Positions 18,859 through 27,291 of a DNA stretch of 64,000 nt are shown here, piece by piece (position 1 is the first letter of the stretch; every line of letters begins with the position of its first letter). The notes beneath the pieces are model-generated. The model ran no database searches and was not told the DNA's origin. It saw only the letters and a program-made list of their open reading frames with translations. Source of the stretch: Shewanella livingstonensis (lineage in GTDB: Bacteria; Pseudomonadota; Gammaproteobacteria; Enterobacterales; Shewanellaceae); the NCBI RefSeq assembly GCF_003855395.1, contig NZ_CP034015.1:3606001-3670000 (forward strand), written 5' to 3'. A program made the translations under genes and the position numbers.

Positions 18859-20256
18859 TTATAGATACAATATGGTAGCTAATCCTAGGAAGGTGAAAAA
18901 ACCTACCACATCGGTAACAGTGGTGAGAATAACCGACCCAGATAACGCGGCATCTTGATTAAAACGTTGTAAAATCATTGGTACCATAACGCCAGCAATA
19001 GCGGCAACAGCCATATTAATTAAGATGGCACAACCAATAACAATGCCCATTATTGTATCGTTAAACCACCATCCAGCAATAATACCGATGACGACGGACC
19101 ACAACATACCATTAAGCGCACCAATACCGAGTTCGTTCTTCATCAACGACATAACGTTACCAGCAGAAATCTGCCCCATGGCCATCCCACGGATCATTAA
19201 TGTTAACGATTGGCTACCAGCAATACCGCCCATTGAAGCCACTATTGGCATCAATACCGCTAACGCAACGACTTGCGACAACACATTTTCAAATAATCCT
19301 ATGGTAGCAGAAGCTAAAAATGCTGTAAGCAAGTTAATCCCAAGCCACACCGCACGACGTTTTGCACCCACTACAATCGGGGCAAATAAATCATCGTGTT
19401 CATCCATACCGGCGGTTGCCATTAATTGTGCTTCGTAATGTTCACGCACTAAGGCTGTAGCCGTTCGCAGTGTCATTCGACCAATTAATATACCGTCTTC
19501 ATCGACAACCGGTAATTCAAGTTCGCGGCTATGTTCAATGGCTTCAGCTGCTTCGATCAAAGATGAATCTGCAGAGATAACTCGGCTATCTTCCCATTTT
19601 AGTACTTGCAGTTGAGTATCAAGATCTGCTGTTTTGAAAACATCATAACGACGCACAGTACCGAGATATTTATCATTACTATCGACCAAAAATAAATGGT
19701 CATTACAATCTAAATCTATTCGACGAAAAAAACGTTGTCCTTGGGCGACAGTAGAAGTCAGACTCAATGCCAGCATCTGGTGATCAGCATAACGACCGAT
19801 TTCATTTTCAGAATATTGATCATACAGTTCGAAGTGCTTACGCTGACGCTCACCCATCTGTGCTAATGCACGATCGGTAATATTGTCCGGTAACGAATCA
19901 CTCCACTCAATAAGATCTTCAGGACTTAATTGAGAAAAGAGTAAATCTAGCTCCTCATCGGGCATTTTCTTTACAATGCCTAAACGAGGATCGGCGCGCA
20001 TCAAGTTTAAAACATCAACACGCTCTCCAACATCAACTTGCTGCCAACGTTCATAGCGCTCATCAAGCGGTAACGATTCTAATAGTAAAGCAATGGTACC
20101 TGGTTCAGCTTCAGTCAAGATTTCACTGAACATTTCAGCCTGTTCATCACCTTCGGCCTCAGTTAACAAATGTACCACTTGGCTAACATCTGCTTGTGGT
20201 TGCGAACTGGTGTCGATTTCATCTTCAGAGTTAAGTTCGTTCTTTACATCATTCAT
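18859..20256 (-). CDS. mgtE: Magnesium transporter MgtE
   Basis: A Mg2+ channel of the inner membrane, gated by cytoplasmic Mg2+. Domain order over 465 residues: MgtE_N superhelical domain (about 40-140, EPGTIALLLESLPLDERYERW), two CBS domains (about 150-270, including LVDSNDKYLGTVRRYDVF and LPVVDEDGILIGRMTLRTA), then five membrane helices with the pore signature MPIVASMGGIAGSQSLTLMIRGMA. The protein is complete and of normal length. AAGGACGGG precedes the ATG. It is divergent from the glutathione peroxidase gene. Confidence 0.95.
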   Translation of the reverse strand: MNDVKNELNSEDEIDTSSQPQADVSQVVHLLTEAEGDEQAEMFSEILTEAEPGTIALLLESLPLDERYERWQQVDVGERVDVLNLMRADPRLGIVKKMPDEELDLLFSQLSPEDLIEWSDSLPDNITDRALAQMGERQRKHFELYDQYSENEIGRYADHQMLALSLTSTVAQGQRFFRRIDLDCNDHLFLVDSNDKYLGTVRRYDVFKTADLDTQLQVLKWEDSRVISADSSLIEAAEAIEHSRELELPVVDEDGILIGRMTLRTATALVREHYEAQLMATAGMDEHDDLFAPIVVGAKRRAVWLGINLLTAFLASATIGLFENVLSQVVALAVLMPIVASMGGIAGSQSLTLMIRGMAMGQISAGNVMSLMKNELGIGALNGMLWSVVIGIIAGWWFNDTIMGIVIGCAILINMAVAAIAGVMVPMILQRFNQDAALSGSVILTTVTDVVGFFTFLGLATILYL

Positions 20257-20407
20257 AAGCCCGTCCTTAATTCTTAGTAAGAAAATATGCGCAAACTATA
20301 TTGAAATTAGTATTGATAAGCAAACAGATAAATTAAGTTGCTCACAACTTAATTGCCAACTAACCATGTTTATAATATAGTTTACCTTTAATTTAAAGGA
20401 GCATTAC

Positions 20408-20893
20408 ATGACCGCAACAATTTACCCTATTATCGTAAAAGACATTCAAGGCAATGATGTTGTTATGGAGCACTTTAAAGATAAGGTTTTGCTCATTGTT
20501 AACACTGCCAGTAAATGCGGATTTACGCCACAATACAAAGCCCTTGAAGTGTTATATCAGCAATATAAAGATCGCGGTTTAGTTATTTTAGGCTTTCCCT
20601 GTAACCAATTCGGTAAGCAAGAACAAGGCAATGAAGATGACATCAGCCAATTCTGCGAGCTCAACTTTGGCGTAACTTTCCCACTTTTTAGCAAAATTGA
20701 AGTTAATGGCAGTAATAGTCACCCTTTATATCAATTTCTCAAAAAGTCTGCCAAAGGCCTTTTAGGCAGTGAATCGATAAAATGGAACTTCACTAAGTTT
20801 TTAGTCGATAAGCAAGGAAACGTGATTGAACGATATGCACCAACCACCAAACCAGAAGATCTTAACGCTACTATCAAAAAACTGCTTGGTTAA
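20408..20893 (+). CDS. Glutathione peroxidase family protein (cysteine type)
   Basis: Reduces hydrogen peroxide or lipid hydroperoxides, in bacteria often with thioredoxin as reductant. The 161-residue fold shows the active-site block [46 protein letters not shown], with peroxidatic Cys37 in place of selenocysteine. The catalytic tetrad tryptophan/asparagine motif is [27 protein letters not shown]. It resembles E. coli BtuE. AAAGGAG lies 7 nt before the ATG. A terminator follows. Confidence 0.94.
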   Translation: MTATIYPIIVKDIQGNDVVMEHFKDKVLLIVNTASKCGFTPQYKALEVLYQQYKDRGLVILGFPCNQFGKQEQGNEDDISQFCELNFGVTFPLFSKIEVNGSNSHPLYQFLKKSAKGLLGSESIKWNFTKFLVDKQGNVIERYAPTTKPEDLNATIKKLLG

Positions 20894-20944
20894 ACCTAAT
20901 CCGGATCAGTAATCGAATAACGATATTCTATGCGAGTTTGTTTT

Positions 20945-20976
20945 GGCGATTAATGTCATGTTAATCGCCTTTCGTT
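20945..20976 (+). terminator. Terminator after glutathione peroxidase
   Basis: GGCGATTAA/TTAATCGCC with a 7-nt loop, followed by TTTCGTTT. Confidence 0.8.
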
Positions 20977-21202
20977 TACTTACGGACTAAGGTCACTCGC
21001 TAATCACTATCTCGTCAACATGATATTTTATCTGCTTAACCGTATATTTGAATAATAGACATACCGCAAAAAACATTGAACCTTAAGCTTTTGATAATCA
21101 AACAATAAAAATTTTATTCCATTCTTTTGAAAAAATAGTTCATTTATATTGAACTTTTAAACCATCAGGTACTCAAACTTAGTAACAGTGATATTCACTT
21201 TT

Positions 21203-21285
21203 GTTCTTCATCTCCCAGGGACTTCTAGCGCGGTCCCCTTGATCGCTAAGTCGATCGATAGGCAATCATTTGATTGCCTTTTTTT
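21203..21285 (+). ncRNA. Divergent relative of the tandem RNA element
   Basis: It shares the plan of the array copies. The 5' end is GTTCTTCATCTCCC (compare GTTCATCATCATCCC). A hairpin GGGAC...GTCCC exposes CTAGCGC in its loop, exactly the loop heptamer of the array copies. A linker containing CTAAGTCGATCGAT follows, then a terminator GGCAATCA-TT-TGATTGCC with seven T. An upstream box TGAACTTTTA is also shared. Stem sequences differ while loop and layout are kept, as expected of a conserved RNA. Confidence 0.55.
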
Positions 21286-21491
21286 ATGCCTCTTGATTGC
21301 ACCGCTATTCTAGAGTTTTTTAAATTATCTCGATAAGTACAGTCACTACCTTGTCCTATCCATGGTGCGTAACTTCTACTAGAAATAATAATCGGCTCTT
21401 TTGTTGTACTGACAGATATAGACCCGTTACTAACGCCTATATCAGTTTTGCCAGCACCATAACTTAATGCTACTGGCTTAAAATAATCCAT
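21246..21491 (-). CDS. Hypothetical 81-aa reading frame, possible gene remnant
   Basis: The frame reads MDYFKPVALSYGAGKTDIGV, continues through SISVSTTKEPIIISSRSYAPWIGQGSDCTYRDN and ends KKGNQMIAYRST. Amino-acid composition looks protein-like, but there is no good ribosome-binding site, no recognised family, and the 3' end runs backwards through the terminator of the RNA element at 21203-21285. It may be a fragment of a lost gene or chance. Confidence 0.25.
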   Translation of the reverse strand: MDYFKPVALSYGAGKTDIGVSNGSISVSTTKEPIIISSRSYAPWIGQGSDCTYRDNLKNSRIAVQSRGIKKGNQMIAYRST

Positions 21492-21922
21492 TTCTATCTA
21501 AGTAGCCCATTTATTATCCCAAGTTAAGGTTAAGCTAAACTGAGGCTAAGCCGTTAGTGCATATGATTATTCACCGACTTAAAGTAAGCTAAAATATAAT
21601 AAAAAACGGTTAATATTAAAAAAAATCAGCTAAACGATGCACTGCTATCGCGGTTAACACTTACCATTATTGAACCACTTTCCACCACAGCAACGGAACT
21701 AGCTTTAGTAATCAACTATTTTTAAATTTACTGTCGTATTTAATGAACTTTTACACATAGCCCTAGTCAGAATATAAGTAACAAGTAAGACAGAGTAACT
21801 ATCACAAAGGATAGAGTAACTATGTAAACACACTAAACGTCCTCCTCCAACGTTTCAGTTTGTCTTCAAAGGTTTTATTAGTTACTTTTGAATTTACTTA
21901 TTGCTACAGTTTTATGTGTATT

Positions 21923-22023
21923 GTTCATCATCATCCCTATTAGGGGAGTATTAACACGCTAGCGCACCGTTAATGTCCTCGTAAAGAACGACTTAGGCAA
22001 CCACATTGGTTGCCATTTTTTTT
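21923..22023 (+). ncRNA. Tandem structured RNA element, copy 1
   Basis: A ~100-nt unit: 5' GTTCATCATCATCCC, a long hairpin closed by GGGGAGTATTAAC/GTTAATGTCCTC with CTAGCGC in the loop, a linker GTAAAGAACGACTTA, and an intrinsic terminator GGCAACCA-CAT-TGGTTGCC plus eight T. It shares TTATTGCTACA(CC)GTTTTATG just upstream with the other copies (a possible promoter), but the region further up is diverged. The T-tract shows transcription on the plus strand. Confidence 0.7.
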
Positions 22024-22211
22024 GCTTTTTTATTTTCTTATGACTTACATTGTGACTTGCTGTTGTAATGCATAGATCAACGCCCCTAATTTATGATCAA
22101 TTTTCTATCAACATCTCCCTGCCATAATCGACAGCTTAGTTAATTCAGGTTAAGAAAACGTTTACGAGTAAGGCTGTTTCAACTCAAAAACGTCACTACT
22201 TTTGATGAAAA

Positions 22212-22244
22212 TATCAGCAACTCGCTTAAGAGCGAGTTGCTGAT
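22212..22244. other. Perfect hairpin between copies 1 and 2
   Basis: ATCAGCAACTCGCT and AGCGAGTTGCTGAT are perfect reverse complements around TAAG. There is no T-tract in either direction. The matching place before copy 3 holds a different palindrome (CCAAGAAAATAAATT/ AATTTATTTTCTTGG, 22874-22909). Confidence 0.6.
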
Positions 22245-22276
22245 AAAAAATTATTTCAAAATAATTCATTTTCTGA

Positions 22277-22563
22277 TGAACTTTTATAATAATGCTCGGT
22301 CCTATTAATTGTACGGATAAGATTTAGTTTGAAGGAAGTAAGTGCAGCATGATGAGTTAACCTTCTCCCCCGGCGTTAACTGATGATACTGCCAAGTGAT
22401 TTGCTCTACTTACCTTAAGCTTCAGTCAGGATTAAGTTATTGCTACACCGTTTTATGTTCATTGTTCATCATCATCCCTATTTGGGGAGTATTAACACGC
22501 TAGCGCACCGTTAATGTCCTCGTAAAGAACGACTTAGGCAACCACATTGGTTGCCATTTTTTT
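22277..22563 (+). repeat. Long repeat unit enclosing RNA element copy 2
   Basis: A ~287-bp block starting TGAACTTTTATAATAATGCTC. Its first half contains an imperfect 17-bp inverted repeat (CAGCATGATGAGTTAAC and GTTAACTGATGATACTG, 14 of 17 paired). Its second half is RNA element copy 2. The same block recurs at 22908 and 23543 with about 90% identity by eye. A TATAAT box near the start could be a promoter for a ~265-nt transcript ending at the shared terminator. Confidence 0.7.
22464..22563 (+). ncRNA. Tandem structured RNA element, copy 2
   Basis: Nearly identical to copy 1 from GTTCATCATCATCCC to the terminator (GGCAACCA/TGGTTGCC, seven T). If transcribed separately, TATGTT at 22454-22459 would be a suitable -10, with TTAAGT 16 bp further up as a weak -35. 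Confidence 0.72.
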
Positions 22564-22907
22564 AGATTTTTTTTGGTTTATGCTGTAAAGTGTCTTGATA
22601 ATTAGATTTAAATATTGAGTGGCTAAATGTCTTAATACTTTGAGTACTTTGAATTTAAATAGTGAGTCCCGCAGTTAACTCAAATGATAAACGCATAAAT
22701 TAACTGTTCCAAATTATCAGCAATACCTACCTCAATTGCAAACCACCGCAGAAAAAATACTGTTGATGATAAACTCAAAAAACTCATATAACGTCTAACA
22801 ACAGTACTGTTCTCGCTCAAATGACTTAATGAATTGTCAAAAATTACCAATCGATAGTGTCCTACATTTTCACCAAGAAAATAAATTCAAAATAATTTAT
22901 TTTCTTG

Positions 22908-23190
22908 GTGAACTTTCCTAATAATGCTCGGTCTTATTAATTGTACGGATAAGATGTAGTTTGAAGTCAGTACAGCATGATGAGTTAACCTTCTCCCTCG
23001 ATGTTAACTGATGATACTGCCAAGTGATTTACTCACTTACCTCAAGCTTCAGTCAGGATTAAGTTATTGCTACACCGTTTTATATTTATTGTTCATCATC
23101 ATCCCTATTTGGGAGTATTAACACGCTAGCGCACCGTTAATGCCTCTCGTAAAGAACGACTTAGGCAACCACATTGGTTGCCATTTTTTT
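22908..23190 (+). repeat. Long repeat unit enclosing RNA element copy 3
   Basis: Second full copy of the long block, 632 bp downstream of the first (measured at AATGCTCGGT). The upstream TATAAT is altered here to CCTAAT, and the whole box is preceded by a large AT-rich palindrome (22874-22909). Confidence 0.7.
23091..23190 (+). ncRNA. Tandem structured RNA element, copy 3
   Basis: Same layout. The central stem differs: GGGAG now pairs with CTCTC instead of GGGGA with TCCTC, so pairing is kept although both arms changed. The CTAGCGC loop, GTAAAGAACGACTTA linker and terminator are unchanged. Confidence 0.72.
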
Positions 23191-23542
23191 GGATTTTTTA
23201 TGGCTTATGTTGCGATATGGGTTATGACTTGCCATTGTATTACATCAATCAACACCCAAAATTTACTAGCTCTTTTTTAGCAATTTCTAACGTGGCCGCA
23301 ATCATAATCAGCGGTTTGAATGATTCACGTTGAGAAAAAGGTTAGCGAGTAAGGCTAAGCTGTTAATTAAAAACTTAATTTCTCACATTTAACAGTCCAT
23401 ATTCAATCATCCTCTAATTAGAATGACAGTTAATCGCAAGGTTGTTTCAACTTAAAAACGTCACTACTTTTGATGAAATATCCGCTACTCGCTAAAAATA
23501 ATTGCCTCATAAATAAATTATTTCAAAATAAATTATTTTTTG

Positions 23543-23825
23543 GTGAACTTTTATAATAATGCTCGGTCCTATTAATTGTACGGATAGGATGTAGTTTGAA
23601 GTCAGTGCAGCTTGATGAGTTAACCTTCTCCCCCGATGTTAACTGATGATACTGCCAAGTGATTTACTCTACTTACCTCATGCTTCAGTCAAGATTAAGT
23701 TATTGCTACACCGTTTTATGTTCATTGTTCATCATCATCCCTATTGGGGGAAATTAACACGCTAGCGCACCGTTAATTTCCCCGTAAAGAACGACTTAGG
23801 CAGCCAATGTGGCTGCCATTTTTTT
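23543..23825 (+). repeat. Long repeat unit enclosing RNA element copy 4
   Basis: Third full copy of the long block, 636 bp downstream of the second. It has an intact TATAAT and ends 43 bp before the stop codon of the converging M1 aminopeptidase gene. Confidence 0.7.
23727..23825 (+). ncRNA. Tandem structured RNA element, copy 4
   Basis: The most informative copy. The central stem is GGGGAAATTAAC/GTTAATTTCCCC (perfect), where the others have GGGGAGTATTAAC/GTTAATGTCCTC. The terminator is GGCAGCCA/TGGCTGCC instead of GGCAACCA/TGGTTGCC. Both are compensatory changes. Loop and linker are unchanged. Confidence 0.75.
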
Positions 23826-23867
23826 ATTATTTTTTTGATATTGAATACCCAATAAAATGCAGCTAAT

Positions 23868-25652
23868 TTACGAAAGGTTAAATAAGTTATCCAGCTGTAC
23901 TTGCAAAGAAGGATGATAACCGGGACGAGCTTTTGCATAAATAGCAACTAGCTCTTGTTGATAACCGGCTATTTGTAATTCAACAAACAATGGCCTAACA
24001 AATTTCCCCCGGCCTATGCGGCATAAATAGGCACTTAGCGCAGGTAATACGGGATCAAAATGATTACGGATAGCAACTCGGTACCAATCACAGGCTATTT
24101 CGGCATTCAAACTATCAGTTAATCTAAAGGTATTATCTAAGTCTAATAATGTGGCTTGGCTGACGACTAATGGTAATTGGGTTAAAAAATATTGCCAATG
24201 GTGAACTCGCCATTGGCTCACCACTAAATCACTTGCCGAAGCACCTTTGACGATAGCTTCCACAGCTAAATCAACTTTATCCAAGCTGCTTGATATCGGG
24301 CCCTTAAACCATAGCGGTAAGCCCTGGCCATATACCCACTCATTAAGTTCAGATAATGTTAGTTTATCGTGATGTTCCACCAGCAATGTTTGTTTCGCGT
24401 AATCAATAAATATTTCGGTAGTAATGGCGCTAAACGCAAAATAGTCAACATACTGAAATAGAAACCGATCGAATGCAGGTCGACCTAATCGGCTCTCAAG
24501 TTCATGCACAAACATTGATGCTTTATCGTAGGTAAATCGATTAAAGGCTAGATTAGGATCACTATCTTGCACGTTGGCAGGTAAGGTTTGGCTCGTTAAA
24601 GGGGTCGACTTGATTTCCTCTTGTAAACGGCCATATTCAATAACCCATTCAAGCTCTGCCTGCTCTTTACCATAAACGGCTTCAACAATACGATTAGTAA
24701 AATAAGTAGTAAATCCTTCATTGAGCCATAAGTCTCGCCAAGTGGCGTTGCTAACTAAATTACCGGTCCATGAATGGGCTAACTCATGAGCAACAGTAGA
24801 AACAAGGCTTTTATCACCGGCGATTAACGTCGGAGTCATAAACGCTAACATAGGATTTTCCATACCACCAAAAGGAAAACTCGGTGGCAATACAATCATA
24901 TCAAATCGACCCCAAGCATAAGGTCCTAGTATAGACTCAGCTATTTGGATCATCGACTCAGTGTCTTCAAATTCTTTAACCGCCGCAGCAAGCATGCCGG
25001 GTTCAGTGTAGATGCCACTTCGAGGTCCAGTTGCTTGAAAACTTAACTCTCCAACCGCTATCGCTAATAAATGTGTTGGAATAGGTTTGTTCATACAGAA
25101 TGTAAACACGCCATCATCGGGCATATCAGGGATGTTTTCGGCACTCATTACCGCACGCAACCCTTGTGGCACTGTGATTGTCGCGTTAAAGGTTATTCGT
25201 GCTTTAGGGCTATCTTGTAGGGGTATCCAGCTACGAGCGTTGATAGGTTGCGATTGGCTAAATAGATAAGGTAATTTTTTACCTAAGGTTTGCTCTGGCG
25301 TAAGCCATTGAAGCCCTTGAGCGGCTGTTGATGTGCGATAATGAATCACTATCTCATTGATTTCTTCGCCAACATTAATAACCAACTTTTGGCCTAAAAT
25401 CGCATTCACATCACTCATTTTATACAACAACTGATTAGCGTGATTGTCAGTGATGACTTCTATGTTCAGATCGCGGCAATCCAACACTAATTCGTGCGTT
25501 GATACTGTTCGAGTAAATTGTAATCGTGCAACACCGATGAGTTGTTGTAAGTTAAAATCAACCACAAGATTGAGCTCAAGATGATGTACGCATAAAGCAT
25601 CCGTGTTGGCACTTGAATGGTAATCGTGTTGTACGTTCCATTTTGCAGTCAC
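23868..25652 (-). CDS. M1 family aminopeptidase (leukotriene A4 hydrolase / ColAP-like)
   Basis: A zinc aminopeptidase of 594 residues. The exopeptidase motif GGMEN (FPFGGMENPMLAFM) precedes the gluzincin site HELAHSWTGNLVSNATWRDLWLNEGF: zinc ligands His289, His293 and Glu312, catalytic Glu290. The C-terminal Leuk-A4-hydro_C helical domain (about residues 440-594) places it with LTA4H-like bacterial enzymes such as the Colwellia aminopeptidase. No signal peptide, so presumably cytosolic. The start is GTG at 25652 with AAGGA upstream. It is convergent with RNA element copy 4. Confidence 0.93.
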   Translation of the reverse strand: MTAKWNVQHDYHSSANTDALCVHHLELNLVVDFNLQQLIGVARLQFTRTVSTHELVLDCRDLNIEVITDNHANQLLYKMSDVNAILGQKLVINVGEEINEIVIHYRTSTAAQGLQWLTPEQTLGKKLPYLFSQSQPINARSWIPLQDSPKARITFNATITVPQGLRAVMSAENIPDMPDDGVFTFCMNKPIPTHLLAIAVGELSFQATGPRSGIYTEPGMLAAAVKEFEDTESMIQIAESILGPYAWGRFDMIVLPPSFPFGGMENPMLAFMTPTLIAGDKSLVSTVAHELAHSWTGNLVSNATWRDLWLNEGFTTYFTNRIVEAVYGKEQAELEWVIEYGRLQEEIKSTPLTSQTLPANVQDSDPNLAFNRFTYDKASMFVHELESRLGRPAFDRFLFQYVDYFAFSAITTEIFIDYAKQTLLVEHHDKLTLSELNEWVYGQGLPLWFKGPISSSLDKVDLAVEAIVKGASASDLVVSQWRVHHWQYFLTQLPLVVSQATLLDLDNTFRLTDSLNAEIACDWYRVAIRNHFDPVLPALSAYLCRIGRGKFVRPLFVELQIAGYQQELVAIYAKARPGYHPSLQVQLDNLFNLS

Positions 25653-26090
25653 AAAAAATCCTTACCTAGCAGAGAAAACATTAAATCTAGCAAAGATAAT
25701 AGCATCCACAAACATGTGCTACAAAGTACACCAACGACTATCTCGTCATTTCAAAACTAATCTCATTTTTCAATTTTAGTCACATAGGGCGACTAACTTA
25801 AATCTTGCTTCAGATCACTTCAGCTCTTCATTTCCTGCTGTTACGACCTAATGTTGATGACTTCTTAAAGCGAGCACGACCTTTTTAACTAGCCTCTGGC
25901 ATTACCCCATATCAAATTGATAATTAGACAGTTATTCGTCGCTATTTATTATTAAATTTTCTAGTCGATTTTATTTTTATATAAAAAAGTATTTTTTTAG
26001 CTTTACAGGGAACTAACTCAAAAGCGACGAGTCTTATTATATGAACCGAATTTGCATTACTTAATTATTTTTACCGAGTTGCTAGTTTTT

Positions 26091-26186
26091 GTTCATCATC
26101 ATTCTCCTATTCGATAGTTATAAAAATCTATCAACAGTATTGCCCTTAGCAATAGCAGCAACCTCTTAGTTAGGTTGCTTTTTTTT
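26091..26186 (+). ncRNA. Outlying relative of the tandem RNA element, next to pstS
   Basis: It begins GTTCATCATCAT, the same 12 bases as the array copies. A hairpin GATAG.../CTATC, a second small hairpin (TATTGC/GCAATA) and a terminator GCAACCT/AGGTTGC with eight T follow. The CTAGCGC loop is not present, so it is a more distant relative. It runs towards the 3' end of pstS. Confidence 0.5.
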
Positions 26187-26212
26187 ATCTTTTTTTCAGC
26201 ATTAGAAAACAA

Positions 26213-26236
26213 AAAAGGCCTCAAAGAGGCCTTTTA
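26213..26236 (-). terminator. Terminator after pstS
   Basis: AAAAGGCCTC/GAGGCCTTTT stem. On the minus strand it runs into TTTTTTG after the pstS stop. Confidence 0.9.
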
Positions 26237-26258
26237 AACTTTACGGTAAGTGGGCTAA

Positions 26259-27230
26259 TTAAAGCTTAATCCCCACTTTATCTAAATCTTTTGTAATCAC
26301 AGATGCTGGTAATGGAACATAACCATCTTTCTCAACAATTTGCTGACCTTGCTTAGACAATACGAAGCGTAAGAACTCACGATCCATTGGTGATAAGTCT
26401 TTGTTAGGGTGCTTGTTAACATAAACATATAAGTAACGTGATAATGGGTAAGTACCGTCTGCTGCATTTGCTGCTGTTGCTTCGATAAACTTATCACCTT
26501 TCTTAGAGATAGCGACTGCTTTTACGCCCGCTGTTTTGTAACCAATACCTGAGTAACCTATAGCATTTAATGACTGTGATACAGACTGTACTACTGATGC
26601 AGAACCAGGCTGTTCGTTCACGTTTGGACGGAAGTCACCTTTACATAACGCTTTTTCTTTAAAGTAACCGTAAGTACCCGATACTGAGTTACGACCATAA
26701 AGCTGAATATCTTTAGCAGCCCAATTACCATCTAAACCAGCATCACCCCAACGGTTAACTTCTTTACCGCCACACTTGTGTGTAGAAGAAAAGATAGCAT
26801 CAATTTGTTCAATGCTTAAGCCTGTAATAGGGTTATCTTTATGCACAAATACTGCTAACGCATCAATAGCAACACGAACAGCTGTCGGCTTGTAGCCAAA
26901 ATGTTTTTCAAATGCTTCAACTTCATTAGGCTTCATCTTGCGGCTCATTGGGCCGAACTGAGAAGTACCTTCTGTTAACGCTGGTGGCGCAGTAGAAGAA
27001 CCTGCTGCCTGAATTTGGATATTAACGTTTGGGTAAACATGTTTGAACTCTTCAGCCCATAACGTCATCATATTTGCTAAAGTATCAGAACCAACAGAAG
27101 ACAAGTTACCAGAAACACCACTTGTTTTTTCATATGATGGTAAAGTTGGATCAATAGCAGCCATAGATGCTGCTGAGAATACGCCAGCGGCTGTAAGAGT
27201 AATCGCGCCGACAAGTTTTTTCAGTTTCAT
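26259..27230 (-). CDS. pstS: Phosphate ABC transporter substrate-binding protein PstS
   Basis: A 323-residue periplasmic phosphate-binding protein. The signal peptide ([25 protein letters not shown]) cleaves near residue 25. The mature protein shows [51 protein letters not shown] and the phosphate-binding loop [17 protein letters not shown], typical of the PstS family. No pstCAB genes follow, as in other Shewanella loci where this gene sits apart, next to phoBR. Four PhoB half-sites lie upstream. GGAG 8 nt before the ATG is the ribosome-binding site. Confidence 0.93.
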   Translation of the reverse strand: MKLKKLVGAITLTAAGVFSAASMAAIDPTLPSYEKTSGVSGNLSSVGSDTLANMMTLWAEEFKHVYPNVNIQIQAAGSSTAPPALTEGTSQFGPMSRKMKPNEVEAFEKHFGYKPTAVRVAIDALAVFVHKDNPITGLSIEQIDAIFSSTHKCGGKEVNRWGDAGLDGNWAAKDIQLYGRNSVSGTYGYFKEKALCKGDFRPNVNEQPGSASVVQSVSQSLNAIGYSGIGYKTAGVKAVAISKKGDKFIEATAANAADGTYPLSRYLYVYVNKHPNKDLSPMDREFLRFVLSKQGQQIVEKDGYVPLPASVITKDLDKVGIKL

Positions 27231-27291
27231 TGTAATGCTCCAGAATTAAGCGTACTAAGTTTTTAAAACGTAGTCAGTATCGACCTCATTG

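Larger units (their letters stand above)
20894..23867. other. ~3-kb region without a convincing protein gene, carrying a tandem RNA-element array
   Basis: The stretch between the glutathione peroxidase and the M1 aminopeptidase has no recognisable gene. It holds one divergent and four close copies of a terminator-ended RNA-like element, three of them inside longer repeats at about 630-bp spacing. Spacer DNA between units is also partly homologous (for instance AACGTCACTACTTTTGATGA at about 22189 and 23457), so the array arose by tandem duplication. The spacers have drifted far more than the elements. Confidence 0.8.
25653..26258. other. Intergenic region between M1 peptidase and pstS
   Basis: This 606-bp region contains the outlying RNA element (26091-26186) and the pstS terminator (26213-26236). 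The rest (25653-26090) is AT-rich with no recognisable gene. Confidence 0.5.

Noticed and set aside
22292..22327. 11-codon frame MLGPINCTDKI at the start of the long units, preserved in all three
   Set aside because: No Shine-Dalgarno and it directly overlaps a TATAAT-type promoter box; conservation is no higher than in the surrounding non-coding part of the unit.
22454..22520. Micro-frame MFIVHHHPYLGSINTLAHR at the 5' end of RNA element copy 2, resembling a histidine-rich attenuator leader peptide
   Set aside because: No ribosome-binding site; the ATG is lost in copy 3 (ATA), frame lengths differ between copies, and no biosynthetic gene follows the terminators. The shared GTTCATCATCATCC is better read as an RNA motif, though translation was not excluded experimentally.
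20894..23867. CRISPR array or insertion sequence as explanation of the repeats
   Set aside because: Repeats are ~280 bp in ~630-bp steps with homologous spacers, there are no cas genes or transposase, and each unit ends in an intrinsic terminator.
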